Source: an uncultured Acidimicrobiaceae bacterium
GTDB taxonomy: Bacteria; Actinomycetota; Acidimicrobiia; Spongiisociales; SHLN01
Direction of reading: 5' to 3'
Assembly: GCA_947259275.1 (NCBI GenBank)
Contig: CAMYMH010000013.1
Coordinates: 1-38,895 of the forward strand
DNA length: 38,895 bases
The notes under the pieces are model-generated. The model saw only the letters and a program-made list of their open reading frames with translations. It was not told where the DNA came from and made no database searches. This document shows positions 1 to 7,786 of the stretch, piece by piece. Every line of letters starts with the position of its first letter. Position 1 is the stretch's first letter. Position numbers and translations under genes: made by a program.

Positions 1-5
1 GCTTT

Positions 6-26
6 CGAGTTTGCTTCGCAAACTCG
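6..26. repeat. Perfect hairpin, 9-bp stem
   Basis: CGAGTTTGC and GCAAACTCG pair perfectly around a TTC loop. The same design (9 to 11-bp perfect stem, 3-nt loop) recurs at 1466-1490 and 2895-2917, so it probably belongs to a family of intergenic hairpins. No gene runs through it. Confidence 0.6.
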
Positions 27-47
27 TGGGTGTGTTGGCGGGGTTGC

Positions 48-99
48 ACCCGGCTCCAGAGCCGACCTGTCTTTGGCTCTTCGCCTTCGGCTCATCGCA
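48..99 (+). repeat. 52-bp direct repeat, copy A
   Basis: This stretch is identical to 1132-1183 over 52 bases as read by eye. It contains a short CGGCTC/GAGCCG hairpin at 51-64. Immediately downstream the sequence switches into an istB fragment, whereas copy B switches into tRNA T-arm-like sequence. The break at 99/100 therefore looks like a recombination junction. Confidence 0.75.
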
Positions 100-300
100 G
101 GTCGCGATGAACAAAGCTCCCTCATCGTGTCTTCCAATAAGAACTTCTCCGCCTGGGCCGAGATCTTCGGAGACGCCGTCGCCGTCGAAGCCATGGTCGA
201 CCGCCTCGTCCACCACTCCGACATCATCGCCCTCAAAGGCAACAGCTACCGCCTACGAGACAAAACAAAGGAGGTCCTCACCACCCAACAAGACCAATAA
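100..300 (+). pseudogene. istB: istB fragment (IS21 transposition helper ATPase, C-terminal end)
   Basis: About 66 codons remain of a protein normally near 250 residues. The visible motifs SLIVSSNKNFSAWAEIFGDA, DRLVHHSDII and LKGNSYRLRDK match the conserved C-terminal end of IstB/DnaC-like ATPases that assist the IstA transposase. Walker A and B motifs lie in the missing N-terminal part. The reading frame is open back into the 52-bp repeat (a TTG at 73 could serve as a start), but those upstream residues are encoded by the repeat and are not IstB. It ends at TAA 298-300, just before the IS terminal repeats. It is almost certainly non-functional. Confidence 0.8.
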
Positions 301-302
301 AC

Positions 303-352
303 GCGCAGATTTCAACCGGCGCAAACCGCGCAGATTTCAACCGGCGTTGACA
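303..352. repeat. Paired 25-bp IS21 terminal repeats
   Basis: Units 303-327 and 328-352 share their first 19 bases (GCGCAGATTTCAACCGGCG). The outer unit ends TTGACA, which in reverse orientation gives the TGT...-type IS terminus. Multiple end repeats are usual for IS21 elements and serve as transposase-binding sites. Confidence 0.7.
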
Positions 353-1082
353 AACTGGAGTTCCGCAGGATCGTCTGGCCGCCTCGAAGGTCGGTCAGAT
401 CTGGGTTGGCCTCCTTGACGCTGATGGTCGCTGTTTTGTTTGATCGCAACCTGGACGTGGTCTCCTGTTCAATCCCGGCTTCCAGTGCTGCACTCCAAGC
501 GTCAGGCTTCACCCAGAAGCTGTATGAGTTTTCAAACACGTCGTAGGCCACACCAATGAGGCTGGAGCCGGCGGCTGCTTTCGCAGCCTCCTCTACTTCT
601 TGCTGCGCCGCCACCCTTTCATCCATGGTGGTTGGCGCTGCTCGAACTTGTAGCTCGGCTGGAGCGTTAAGAAACGCTGCGGTGTCTTCAAAGCCAGGCT
701 CGACCACCAGGAGAGCGCCCTCCCCGAACGGTCCTCGGAAGTCCACGAACCCTGGATGGGAATAGACGGTGTCAACGTAGGAGAGTGATTTGCCCTGCTC
801 GTCCAACATGGCCAAGGCTTCCTCTCGAGAGATGCCCATGTCGTCTGCTAGGACTACCACTTCCGGGTCTTCCAGGAAATCACGATCGACGGTGCTGGCG
901 TCGCCCGGCATAGTCGTGTCTACGCTGACAACGTCGCCACTCGATCCAACTTCTGGGCCTGCCGTCGCGCCTGAGCTGTGTGCCGCCAGGATCGCGAACG
1001 CCATAAAGAAAAGAGCCGGCCACCTCCAACCTATCCGGGTAGTGCTCCGCTCCACCTCAACGTGCGCTCTCGTGTCGTTCAC
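312..1082 (-). pseudogene. Secreted S1-type protease precursor, catalytic domain lost by IS insertion
   Basis: The product starts at GTG (1080-1082) behind a purine-rich AGGGAAGGGG ribosome-binding site. Residues 18-42 form a hydrophobic signal or anchor segment. The middle, from LADDMGISREEALAMLDEQ through SFWVKPDAWSAAL, resembles streptogrisin/alpha-lytic protease prodomains: a mixed alpha/beta region with a VYSHPGFVDF-like stretch. LRGGQTI, near residue 233, looks like the first residues of the mature chymotrypsin-fold domain. The reading frame then enters the IS21 end at 352, so the last 13 residues (STPVEICAVCAG preceded by a boundary codon) are encoded by the insertion sequence. The His-Asp-Ser catalytic domain is therefore missing. 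The family assignment is by pattern only. If it is instead a non-protease secreted protein, the IS-encoded tail still shows truncation. Confidence 0.6.
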
Positions 1083-1131
1083 GGGCCCCTTCCCTCAAGA
1101 TGCGGGCGTCGTAGTGGGGGCGATGTGATAG

Positions 1132-1183
1132 ACCCGGCTCCAGAGCCGACCTGTCTTTGGCTCTTCGCCTTCGGCTCATCGCA
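1132..1183 (+). repeat. 52-bp direct repeat, copy B
   Basis: This matches copy A at 48-99. The two copies lie in the same orientation and bracket the IS fragment and the truncated precursor gene. Copy B overlaps the first unit of the 62-bp tandem repeat. Confidence 0.75.
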
Positions 1184-1292
1184 AGTAGGTTCGAATCCTA
1201 CCGAGGGCGCGGCAACGCCTCCGGCGTTGCCTTCGGCTCATCGCAAGTAGGTTCGAATCCTACCGAGGGCGCGGCAACGCCTCCGGCGTTGC
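1169..1292 (+). repeat. Two tandem 62-bp units each carrying a tRNA T-arm sequence
   Basis: Units 1169-1230 and 1231-1292 are nearly identical. Each contains GTAGGTTCGAATCCTAC, a 5-bp stem around a TTCGAAT loop exactly like a tRNA T-arm, followed by CGAGGGCG as in an acceptor 3' strand. No D-arm, anticodon arm or 5' acceptor strand precedes either one, so these are tRNA 3'-end fragments and not tRNA genes. A GCAACGCCTCCGGCGTTGC hairpin closes each unit. Confidence 0.7.
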
Positions 1293-1303
1293 TTGGAGAC
1301 AGA

Positions 1304-1370
1304 GGGGTCAGGGGTGGGGTGGGCAACCCGAAAAGGGTTGCTGAGCGCGGCCCTGTGTTCTCGGTCTGTT
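1304..1370 (+). repeat. Dispersed intergenic repeat, copy 1 (about 65 bp)
   Basis: The core GGGGTGGGGTGGGCAACCCG is followed by AAGGGTTGCTGAGCGCG and then CCTGTGTTCTC and GTCTGTT. Copies occur at 1665-1729 and 2942-3007 in the same orientation, with only a few differences. GGGCAACCC provides a short hairpin at the centre. No coding capacity is evident. Confidence 0.75.
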
Positions 1371-1444
1371 TACCCCTCCCTCTGGTGATCTGTCGCGGCT
1401 TGTGTGGGACGCATCCCGGGCGTGTCCTACGAGTCTTCTTTGCT

Positions 1445-1597
1445 CCTTCCCCGGGAGGGGAAGGTGGCCTCGGAGCGGAGCTCCGAGGCCGGATGGGGGA
1501 GGCGGTTGAGTCTCCAGCTGAGGGTATTGGTTGGGTTCTGGGTTCTCCCCCACCCCGTCTCCGCCTGCGGCGGAGCCACCCCGCCCTCAGGGCGGGG
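1445..1597. repeat. Cluster of GC-rich hairpins in a non-coding stretch
   Basis: The gap between the truncated precursor gene (start 1082) and the lipoprotein stop (1741) has no convincing gene. Inside it are several perfect or near-perfect palindromes. CCTTCCCC pairs with GGGGAAGG at 1445-1464, an 11-bp stem with a GGA loop lies at 1466-1490, a CCGCCTGCGGCGG-type hairpin lies near 1560, and CCCCGCCC pairs with GGGCGGGG around TCA at 1579-1597. Together with the flanking repeats this makes the gap a mosaic of repeat fragments. Confidence 0.55.
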
Positions 1598-1664
1598 AAC
1601 ACAACCACGGGCCAATCAGGTAGTGGGCAGGCGTCGGACCTATCGCGAGACACGACCCCTTTGG

Positions 1665-1729
1665 GGGGTGAGGGGTGGGGTGGGCAACCCGAAGGGTCGC
1701 TGAGCGCGTTCCTGTGTTCTCAGTCTGTT
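1665..1729 (+). repeat. Dispersed intergenic repeat, copy 2
   Basis: This is the second copy of the roughly 65-bp element (compare 1304-1370 and 2942-3007). It ends 11 bases from the stop codon of the leftward lipoprotein gene, so it lies just downstream of that gene. Confidence 0.75.
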
Positions 1730-1740
1730 CGATGTCGGCG

Positions 1741-2829
1741 CTAGGCGCCGGTCGCCTCGTCGGCCAGCATCAGCTCCATGTCCATGTCCATGTCGAATGT
1801 CATGGTGCCGTTGCCTTCCGGGGTGCGCATTTCCATGGTGCCGGTCGTCGTGGCGACAGTGTTTGTCCACACCATGATCCCGTCGGCGGGGTCAAAGTAG
1901 GTGGTCGTCTCGATCGAGTCGTAGCTGAATCCCATGTTCATTTCCATCCCGTCGAACATTTCGCGCTGCATTTGTGCCAGCTCTCCGGCGTCCATGCCCA
2001 TCGCTTCGAGCGACGCTTGATCCATGGTCAGCATGCTCTCCATCATCTCCATGAGGTCCATCTCGATGTCCTCGATGGTCGTGGCCGACACGATGACGAG
2101 GACGTTGCGCCCTCTGAACTCTGTTTCGTCGGTGACCCAGTAATGGGTCCGCGACTCGATCGTGCCGATGCCCGGAATCTCTTGCGAATCGTCGACCGCC
2201 CATTCGGCACCCACGCCCACGTCCTCCACCGGCATCTCCGGGCCGAACAGATTGGTCAGGCTCATCCCGGTTGGATCGGAGAACCCGCTCGACCCAAATC
2301 CCGACAAGAAGTCGCTGGGAAGCGCCGTATCCCCGTATCGCAGCTCCAGGACCTCGCCCGTCTCGGATACGACGACGGTGATCTCGGGTAGAGCGTTCTC
2401 GCCGCGCATCGCTTCCAGATCGCTGGGTGAGAGTTGATCGGCGACCGATTGGCCGTCCATGGTGAAGTAGTCCAGATCGAAGTCCCGGATATCGGAACGC
2501 ATGGTGACCGCGACCGAGCCTGGAACCGTGCCGGGAGCGATGTCATAGGCGAGTGCACCGTCCATGCCCATTCCCATCGAGATGTCGCCGGAACCACCAA
2601 GGTCGGGAAAGTCCATGGTGGCGTTCATGGTCATGTCGAGGGAGAACCCATAATAAAGGCTGCTGTCCGGCTCATAGGCGTACGCGAGCACTTGCAGTGA
2701 AGCGCTGTCGCCCTGTTGGATGAGTCCGAGTGGTGCCTCGGTCCGAGCTGAGCCCGAGCCACAGGACGCGGCAACGAGCGCGAGGATTCCGGCGACGATG
2801 GTTGTTCGAGTTCGCACGATTTTCCCCAA
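1741..2829 (-). CDS. Secreted lipoprotein of unknown function
   Basis: The product is about 362 residues. It begins with a basic n-region, a hydrophobic stretch and a lipobox ending LVAASC, so Cys23 is the predicted lipidation site and the protein should sit on the outer face of the membrane. The mature part is rich in Met, Asp and Gly (for example MEMNMGFSYDS and MDMDMELML) and has alternating beta-strand-like segments. It includes a VTDETEFRGRNVLVIVS region that recalls DUF6263-like proteins, but I would not assign it. It starts at TTG (2827-2829), with an AGGA site upstream. A GTG at 2815-2817 behind GGGGA is an equally good start and keeps the lipobox. Intergenic repeats lie on both sides. 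Confidence 0.75.
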   Translation of the reverse strand: MGKIVRTRTTIVAGILALVAASCGSGSARTEAPLGLIQQGDSASLQVLAYAYEPDSSLYYGFSLDMTMNATMDFPDLGGSGDISMGMGMDGALAYDIAPGTVPGSVAVTMRSDIRDFDLDYFTMDGQSVADQLSPSDLEAMRGENALPEITVVVSETGEVLELRYGDTALPSDFLSGFGSSGFSDPTGMSLTNLFGPEMPVEDVGVGAEWAVDDSQEIPGIGTIESRTHYWVTDETEFRGRNVLVIVSATTIEDIEMDLMEMMESMLTMDQASLEAMGMDAGELAQMQREMFDGMEMNMGFSYDSIETTTYFDPADGIMVWTNTVATTTGTMEMRTPEGNGTMTFDMDMDMELMLADEATGA

Positions 2830-2894
2830 GGTTTACATCCTGTTTCCATCGGCAAGTTGGGCCGTCCGCTTGACCTCCCGGCCGGCGCCGCTTG

Positions 2895-2917
2895 GGAGTT
2901 CGGCTCCGCCGAACTCC
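2895..2917. repeat. Perfect hairpin, 10-bp stem
   Basis: GGAGTTCGGC and GCCGAACTCC pair perfectly around a TCC loop. It lies in the gap upstream of the lipoprotein gene, next to copy 3 of the dispersed repeat, and has the same design as 6-26 and 1466-1490. Confidence 0.6.
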
Positions 2918-2941
2918 TCGGTGGTTACCCCTCCCTTTGGG

Positions 2942-3007
2942 AGGGGCCAGGGGTGGGGTGGGCAACCCGAAGGGTTGTTGAGCGCGTTCCTGTGTTCTCA
3001 GTCTGTT
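2942..3007 (+). repeat. Dispersed intergenic repeat, copy 3
   Basis: This is the third copy of the element seen at 1304-1370 and 1665-1729. It is closest to copy 2: both share AGCGCGTTCCTGTGTTCTCA. It lies between the hydrolase remnant and the lipoprotein gene. Confidence 0.75.
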
Positions 3008-3030
3008 CCATGCCGGCTCCGTGAAGAAGA

Positions 3031-3354
3031 TCAGGCGTGAGCCTTCAGCCAGTCGGAAACTGCTTCGTTGTAGCCGGGGGTTGTCCAGTTGATGTCGTGG
3101 CCTTCGCCCGGCATCACGAGGATCGAGAAGTCGTCGTTGCCGGCGGCCGTGAGGTACTCCTCGAACAAGGCAGCGCTGATGTCGCTTGGCTGGACCACGT
3201 CGTCTTCGCCGAAGAATGCCAGCACCGGACATCGAACGCTGGTCATGTAGTCCTTGGGGTCGGTGCGGAGGCTCGCATCGAGAATCTCTCGTAGCGCAAC
3301 GACATCGGCTGGCGAGGCGCGGCGCTTAGCCAGTCGGGTCAGGGCATTAGTTCC
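3031..3354 (-). pseudogene. 5'-truncated alpha/beta-hydrolase remnant
   Basis: The frame is open from just after a TAG at 3355-3357 to the TGA at 3031-3033. It reads like the C-terminal third of an alpha/beta-hydrolase. VRCPVLAFFGEDDVVQP carries the acid residue of the triad, and MPGEGHDINW carries the catalytic His. The nucleophile elbow and core strands are missing upstream. An ATG at 3244-3246 would give a 71-residue product but lies inside the conserved strand, so it is not a credible native start. The upstream neighbour is the intact coxG gene. The remnant appears to be decaying. Confidence 0.65.
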
Positions 3355-3376
3355 CTAATCGAAACACCGCCGCGGC

Positions 3377-3946
3377 CTACTCGCCGCCTCGCTTGAAGAG
3401 ACGCTTGAAGAACTTGCCGATCCAGCTGGTGAGGCCGGCCAGGAACAATGAGAACCCTTTCACTTCACCCGCCTTGATCTCCGCCGCCTCCTGCGGAGTC
3501 TCAGCCGCCAGCTTGGCGTGGAGGCAGTAGACGAACTCATCGATCAAGCGTTTCGATATCTCTTCAACCAGGCCGGTCCTGCCGAACTGGGCGATGGCAC
3601 CCGTCAGCTTGATGTCGGCATCGACGAACACCCGTGTGCTGCCGCCTGCATCCGCCAGCCGGTAGTCGACGTCCACCTGGCCCCGGCTGCCGCCACTCCG
3701 ATCGACACCCTTGCCCTCGATGTGGCCGCTCCGGGTGGGCTGATCGGGTGAGATCTTGGCCTCCCCCTCGAATTTGGAGCTCATCGGACCGAGTTTGACT
3801 TCGACCGCTCCCGCGTAGACGTTGCCGCCTTTGTCTTCGCTGATCGAGGCTCCGGGGAGACATTCGGCCACGGTCGGCACGTCCTGAAATGCGTCCCATA
3901 CGACGTCGATGGGGCTCTTTACCTCGAACTCGTTGGTGATCTTCAT
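3377..3946 (-). CDS. coxG: CO dehydrogenase accessory protein CoxG (SRPBCC family)
   Basis: The product is 189 residues and begins MKITNEFEVKSPIDVVWDAF, the typical first strand and helix of CoxG-type SRPBCC domains, followed by PGASISED and a central beta-sheet. The last 25 residues or so (FSLFLAGLTSWIGKFFKRLF) form a hydrophobic, basic amphipathic tail that could attach to the membrane. CoxG proteins have been reported to help attach CO dehydrogenase to the membrane and bind quinone, which would link CO oxidation to the respiratory chain. The gene is the last of the form I cox operon, 18 bases after the XdhC-YHS stop, with AGGAA as ribosome-binding site. Confidence 0.9.
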   Translation of the reverse strand: MKITNEFEVKSPIDVVWDAFQDVPTVAECLPGASISEDKGGNVYAGAVEVKLGPMSSKFEGEAKISPDQPTRSGHIEGKGVDRSGGSRGQVDVDYRLADAGGSTRVFVDADIKLTGAIAQFGRTGLVEEISKRLIDEFVYCLHAKLAAETPQEAAEIKAGEVKGFSLFLAGLTSWIGKFFKRLFKRGGE

Positions 3947-3964
3947 CAGATTCCTGTTCCTTCC

Positions 3965-4921
3965 TCAGCCGACGAAGCTCGCCGGGTCACTCTCGAAAGC
4001 CTTCCGACACCCGGGTGCGCAGAAGTAGTACGTCTCTCCCTCGTGCTCGAACGTCCAGCGAGCCGTTTCCGTGTTCACGATCATCTCGCACACCGGGTCG
4101 TTGGCCTCCTCGAGCTGAGCCACCACCACGCCGGTCGTGAGGCCACCGGTCGCCTGCAACGCCACCATCTCGGCCAGGACCGCCACCGCGATCTCCTGAT
4201 TCGGCAAGCTTCCCAGGTCGAGGCCGGCCGGGGCGTGTACCCGTGCCAGGCCCTCATCCTCCACTCCCGCCTCGCGCAGAAACTCCAAGATGGCGGCGGC
4301 TCGCTTGCGAGATGCCACCAGACCGATATAACCGGCGGTCGTGGAGAGGGCAGCCTCGAGGGCCTTCTCGTCGTAATGCCCCTGGGTGGCGACCACCACG
4401 AAGTCGCGTTCGCCAATATCGAGCTGCTCCAAATCGAGCGTGGTCATCACATTGGTGACCTCGCGATGGGCTCCATGGGTGCCGCCGTCGTCGACCAGCA
4501 CCGAATGCCAGCCGAGAATCTCGCCCATGCGAACCAGGGCCTCGGCACCGGGCGATCGTCCGATCACCACCAGCTGGGGTGGGGGCACCACCGGCTCCAG
4601 ATAGACCTCCATGGCTCCCTCACTTTCACACGCCATCGGCACCGACACCACCTCGTTACCGCGACGGGCGCCGAAGTCCTCAGACGGTCCGAGCTGCAGG
4701 ATCCGGGGTTGGCTATCCACCAATGCCTGCAGGGCCTGCTTGACGACGGTCGGTTCGGCGCACGCCCCGCCCAGCCAGCCGCCCATCTCCCCGTCGGCGG
4801 TGATGACGGCCTTGGCCCCCTCCCGCCCGGAGGAGGGCCCGCGCCGCCACACCACCGTGGCGAGAACGAACGGGGTCCGCTCAGCCGCCAGCAGGGCGGC
4901 CAGGCCGAGCGTATCGTGCAT
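3965..4921 (-). CDS. XdhC/CoxI-family Mo-hydroxylase maturation protein fused to a YHS domain
   Basis: The start at ATG (4919-4921) lies 2 bases after the coxL stop, with GAGGGCGG inside coxL as ribosome-binding site. An open frame continues further upstream but only as a shadow of coxL. The product has 318 residues. An N-terminal XdhC_CoxI domain includes RRGPSSGREGAKAVI and GGWLGGACAEPTVV. A Rossmann-like XdhC_C domain follows (QLVVIGRSPGAEALVRMG, FVVVATQGHYDEKAL, YIGLVASRKRA). The last 45 residues or so form a YHS domain with Cys in NDPVCEMIV, YYFCAPGC and the end CRKAFESDPASF. XdhC proteins insert sulfurated molybdenum cofactor into partner enzymes. YHS domains are small metal-associated modules. 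Joining the two next to a Cu-Mo enzyme suggests, as inference, a role in building the CO dehydrogenase active site. Confidence 0.88.
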   Translation of the reverse strand: MHDTLGLAALLAAERTPFVLATVVWRRGPSSGREGAKAVITADGEMGGWLGGACAEPTVVKQALQALVDSQPRILQLGPSEDFGARRGNEVVSVPMACESEGAMEVYLEPVVPPPQLVVIGRSPGAEALVRMGEILGWHSVLVDDGGTHGAHREVTNVMTTLDLEQLDIGERDFVVVATQGHYDEKALEAALSTTAGYIGLVASRKRAAAILEFLREAGVEDEGLARVHAPAGLDLGSLPNQEIAVAVLAEMVALQATGGLTTGVVVAQLEEANDPVCEMIVNTETARWTFEHEGETYYFCAPGCRKAFESDPASFVG

Positions 4922-4923
4922 CG

Positions 4924-7302
4924 CTATCCGCCCTCGGCGTCCTGAATGGCGCTCCACACCCGGTCGGGCAGGAGCGGCATGTCGATGTTGCGGACCCCGA
5001 GGTGGGCGAGCGCGTCGATCACGGCGTTCACATAGGCGGCCGGCGAGCCAACGGTGGCAGATTCCCCGACGCCCTTGGCCCCGATCGGGTGATGGGGGGA
5101 AGGCGTCACCGTTTCGTCCAGCTCGAAGCGCGGGGTCTCCCAGGCCGTCGGGACCAGGTAATCCATGAAGCTCGATCCGATGCAGTTGCCGTCGTCGTCG
5201 AATGTGATGAACTGGTTGGTGGCGGCTGCGAAGCCCTCGGTGAGTCCGCCCATGATCTGTCCATCCACGATCATCGGGTTGATGCGGACTCCGCAGTCGT
5301 CGACCGCGATCATCCGATCCACCTTCCATTCGCCGGTCTCGGCATCGACCTCCACCACCACCACGTAGGTGCCGAACGGATAAGTCATGTTGGGCGGGTC
5401 GTAGTAGTGAACACCCTCGAGGCCGGGCTCCTCTTCAGGAGGCGGGTTGGTGTAGGCGGCGAAGGCCACGTCCTGGATGGTCACCGATTGGTCGGGCGAG
5501 CCCTTCACAAAGAACTTGCCGGGCTCCCAGTCGAGATCGGCGGCCGAGGCCTCCAGCAGGTGGGCGGCGATCTTGCGCGCCTTCTCTCGCAACGTGCGCG
5601 AGATGATGGCAGTGGCCGCCCCCGCCACCGGGGTGCTGCGGCTGGCATAGGTGCCGAGGCCGTAGGGGGTGTTGTCCGTGTCCCCTTCCAGGACCTTGAT
5701 GTCGCCGGCCGGAATGCCCAGCTCCTCGGCGACGATCTGGGCGAAGGTGGTCTCGTGTCCCTGGCCCTGGCTCTTCACCCCCAGCTTGAGGATTGCCTTG
5801 CCGGTGGGGTGCACCCGCAACTCGGCGGAGTCGAACATCTTCAATCCGAGGATGTCGTACTCCTGTGAGTTGCCGGCCCCGACCACCTCGGTGAAGCTGG
5901 CCATCCCGATACCCAGCAGTCGACCCTCTGCACGAGCCGTTACCTGCTCCTTGCGCAGCGACTCGTAGTCGACGATGCCGAGCGCCTTGCGCATCGCCCC
6001 CTCGTAGTCACCGGAGTCGTACACGAATCCGGTGGGGGAGTGATAGGGGAATTGCTCGGGCTTGATGAAGTTCAGGGCCCGGAACTCTGCCGGGTCCATC
6101 CCGATCTCATAGGCGGCGTTCTGGACCAGCCGCTCGATCATGTAGGAAGCCTCGGTCACCCGGAACGAGCATCGGTAGGCCACCCCACCCGGGGCCTTGT
6201 TGGTGTACGCCCCGCGGGCAACCACGTGCGCGGCCGGATAGTCGTAGGAGCCGGTGACGATGTGGAACAGGCCCGCCTTGAACTTGGTGGGCTGCGCATC
6301 GGCGAAGAATGCTCCCTGGTCGGACCAGATCTCGGTTCGCAGCCCGAGGATGCGGCCTTCGTTGTTGAGGGCCAGCTCGCCTTTCATGTGGTAGTCGCGG
6401 GCGAACCCGGTGGAAATCAGGTTCTCGGTCCGGGACTCCACCCATTTGACCGGCTTGCCGATCAGCAGCGACGCGGCGGTGGCGATGACATAGCCGGGGT
6501 AGACCGGCACCTTGTTGCCGAACCCGCCGCCGATGTCGGGCGAGATGATCCGGATGTTCTGCTCGGGCAGGCCGGCCACCAGCGCGAACACGGTGCGATG
6601 GGCATGAGGCGCTTGGGAAGTCATGTAGATCGTGACCTGACCCGACGCCGGGTTTACGTCTGCTACCGCTCCACAGGTCTCTAGTGGCGACGGGTGTGAG
6701 CGCGGGTAGTGGGTTTCGAGGGTGACGATCTTCGCGGCCTCGGCAAACGCCTGGTCGGTGACTGCCTTGTCGCCCGACTCCCACTCATAGGCGAGGTTGT
6801 CGGTCTGATCTTCCTTGTCGTCGCGGATCAGCACGGCTCCCTCGGCCAATGATTGCTGGGGGCTGGTGATGGCCGGCAGCTCCTCGTAGTCGACGAAGAT
6901 GAGCCCGAGCGCATCCCGGGCCACATACGGGTCGGTAGCGACGACGGCGGCCACTTCCTGGCCCTGGAACCGGACCTTGTCGGTGGCGAGAACCGCCTGG
7001 GTGTCCCCGGATAGCGTCGGCATCCAGGCCAGGTTGTGCTCGGCCATCAGCTCACCGGTCACCACCGCCACTACGCCGTCGACGGCGGCGGCTTCGGAGG
7101 TGTCGATCGAGAGGATCTTGGCGTGGGCCACCGGGCTGCGCAGGATGGCCATGTGCAACATGCCGGGGAGCTCGACGTCGTCGACGTAGTTGCCGGCTCC
7201 CTGGATGAAGCGGTCGTCCTCATGCCGGCGAACGCTGTGGCCAACCCCGCCGATCTCGGGTGGTGTGTGCAGGTGGGGGCTCTGATCTGCGGTGGTCGTC
7301 AT
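4924..7302 (-). CDS. coxL: Form I aerobic CO dehydrogenase large subunit
   Basis: This 792-residue protein is the catalytic molybdopterin subunit, which oxidises CO with water to CO2 at a Cu-S-Mo site bound to molybdopterin cytosine dinucleotide. The decisive motif AYRCSFR occurs around residue 378. Its Cys378 is the ligand of copper in form I enzymes and distinguishes them from other Mo-hydroxylases. The catalytic Glu is seen in GVGES at residue 747. [15 protein letters not shown] and [16 protein letters not shown] are further conserved cofactor-binding stretches. Length is normal for the family. ATG at 7300-7302 is preceded by GAGGAG, which lies next to the coxS stop. The gene lies between coxS and the XdhC-YHS gene in a leftward operon. 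Confidence 0.96.
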   Translation of the reverse strand: MTTTADQSPHLHTPPEIGGVGHSVRRHEDDRFIQGAGNYVDDVELPGMLHMAILRSPVAHAKILSIDTSEAAAVDGVVAVVTGELMAEHNLAWMPTLSGDTQAVLATDKVRFQGQEVAAVVATDPYVARDALGLIFVDYEELPAITSPQQSLAEGAVLIRDDKEDQTDNLAYEWESGDKAVTDQAFAEAAKIVTLETHYPRSHPSPLETCGAVADVNPASGQVTIYMTSQAPHAHRTVFALVAGLPEQNIRIISPDIGGGFGNKVPVYPGYVIATAASLLIGKPVKWVESRTENLISTGFARDYHMKGELALNNEGRILGLRTEIWSDQGAFFADAQPTKFKAGLFHIVTGSYDYPAAHVVARGAYTNKAPGGVAYRCSFRVTEASYMIERLVQNAAYEIGMDPAEFRALNFIKPEQFPYHSPTGFVYDSGDYEGAMRKALGIVDYESLRKEQVTARAEGRLLGIGMASFTEVVGAGNSQEYDILGLKMFDSAELRVHPTGKAILKLGVKSQGQGHETTFAQIVAEELGIPAGDIKVLEGDTDNTPYGLGTYASRSTPVAGAATAIISRTLREKARKIAAHLLEASAADLDWEPGKFFVKGSPDQSVTIQDVAFAAYTNPPPEEEPGLEGVHYYDPPNMTYPFGTYVVVVEVDAETGEWKVDRMIAVDDCGVRINPMIVDGQIMGGLTEGFAAATNQFITFDDDGNCIGSSFMDYLVPTAWETPRFELDETVTPSPHHPIGAKGVGESATVGSPAAYVNAVIDALAHLGVRNIDMPLLPDRVWSAIQDAEGG

Positions 7303-7312
7303 TGTGGTCTCC

Positions 7313-7777
7313 TCAGTTCTCGCGGATCAGTTCGCCGGCGTGCTGCACGGCCTTGACAATGTTGACGTACCCGGTGCAGCGGCAGAGATTGCCGCTGATC
7401 GCCCAGCGCACATCGTCCTCTGACGGATCCGGGTTCTCTTCCAGCAGGGCCGCGCTGGTGAGCATCATGCCCGGGGTGCAGAACCCGCATTGCAACCCAT
7501 GCTTCTCCTTGAAGGCAGCCTGAATCGGATGCAGCGCGCCGTTCTGCTTGAGCCCCTCGACCGTCGTGAGCGACTTCCCGGTTGCCTGGACCGCGAACAT
7601 GGTGCAGGTCTTCATCGGGGTGCCGTCCACCAGTACGGTGCAGGCCCCGCAGCTGGTGGTGTCGCAACCGATATGGGTTCCGGTGTTGCCGGTGCCGCGG
7701 ATGTAGTCGACGAGCAGCTGGCGTGGCTCGACGTCGTCGGTTCTTTGGGTCCCGTTGAGGGTGACGTTGATCTCCAT
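7313..7777 (-). CDS. coxS: CO dehydrogenase small iron-sulfur subunit
   Basis: The product has 154 residues and two [2Fe-2S] sites. An N-terminal plant-ferredoxin-like domain has [17 protein letters not shown] and a further Cys in KTCTM. The C-terminal helical domain carries CGFCTPGMM and NLCRCTGY. It carries electrons from the Mo site of CoxL to the FAD of CoxM. It lies between coxM (9-base gap) and coxL in the usual M-S-L order. Confidence 0.96.
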   Translation of the reverse strand: MEINVTLNGTQRTDDVEPRQLLVDYIRGTGNTGTHIGCDTTSCGACTVLVDGTPMKTCTMFAVQATGKSLTTVEGLKQNGALHPIQAAFKEKHGLQCGFCTPGMMLTSAALLEENPDPSEDDVRWAISGNLCRCTGYVNIVKAVQHAGELIREN

Positions 7778-7786
7778 CTGCTCTCC

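Larger units (their letters stand above)
100..352 (+). mobile_element. Right-end remnant of an IS21-family insertion sequence
   Basis: The remnant contains the C-terminal part of an IstB-type ATPase, followed by two terminal repeats and an outer end closing in TTGACA at 347-352. IS21 elements carry istA then istB and have several subterminal repeats at each end. The element is left-truncated at the junction with the 52-bp repeat, so istA and most of istB are absent. It inserted into the 3' part of the leftward gene that now ends at 312. Confidence 0.75.

Noticed and set aside
1181..1272. Possible tRNA genes from the two TTCGAAT T-arm motifs
   Set aside because: There is no matching 5' acceptor strand, D-arm or anticodon arm upstream of either motif.
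1157..1744. A 195-codon open frame across the repeat region
   Set aside because: It is built from tandem and dispersed repeats and tRNA-like sequence, and open frames exist on both strands here because of GC bias. No protein-family pattern is visible.
4922..5329. Upstream extension of the XdhC-YHS frame into coxL (about 136 codons)
   Set aside because: The extension reads as an Arg/His/Asp-rich shadow of coxL. The XdhC domain begins right at ATG 4921, which has a ribosome-binding site.
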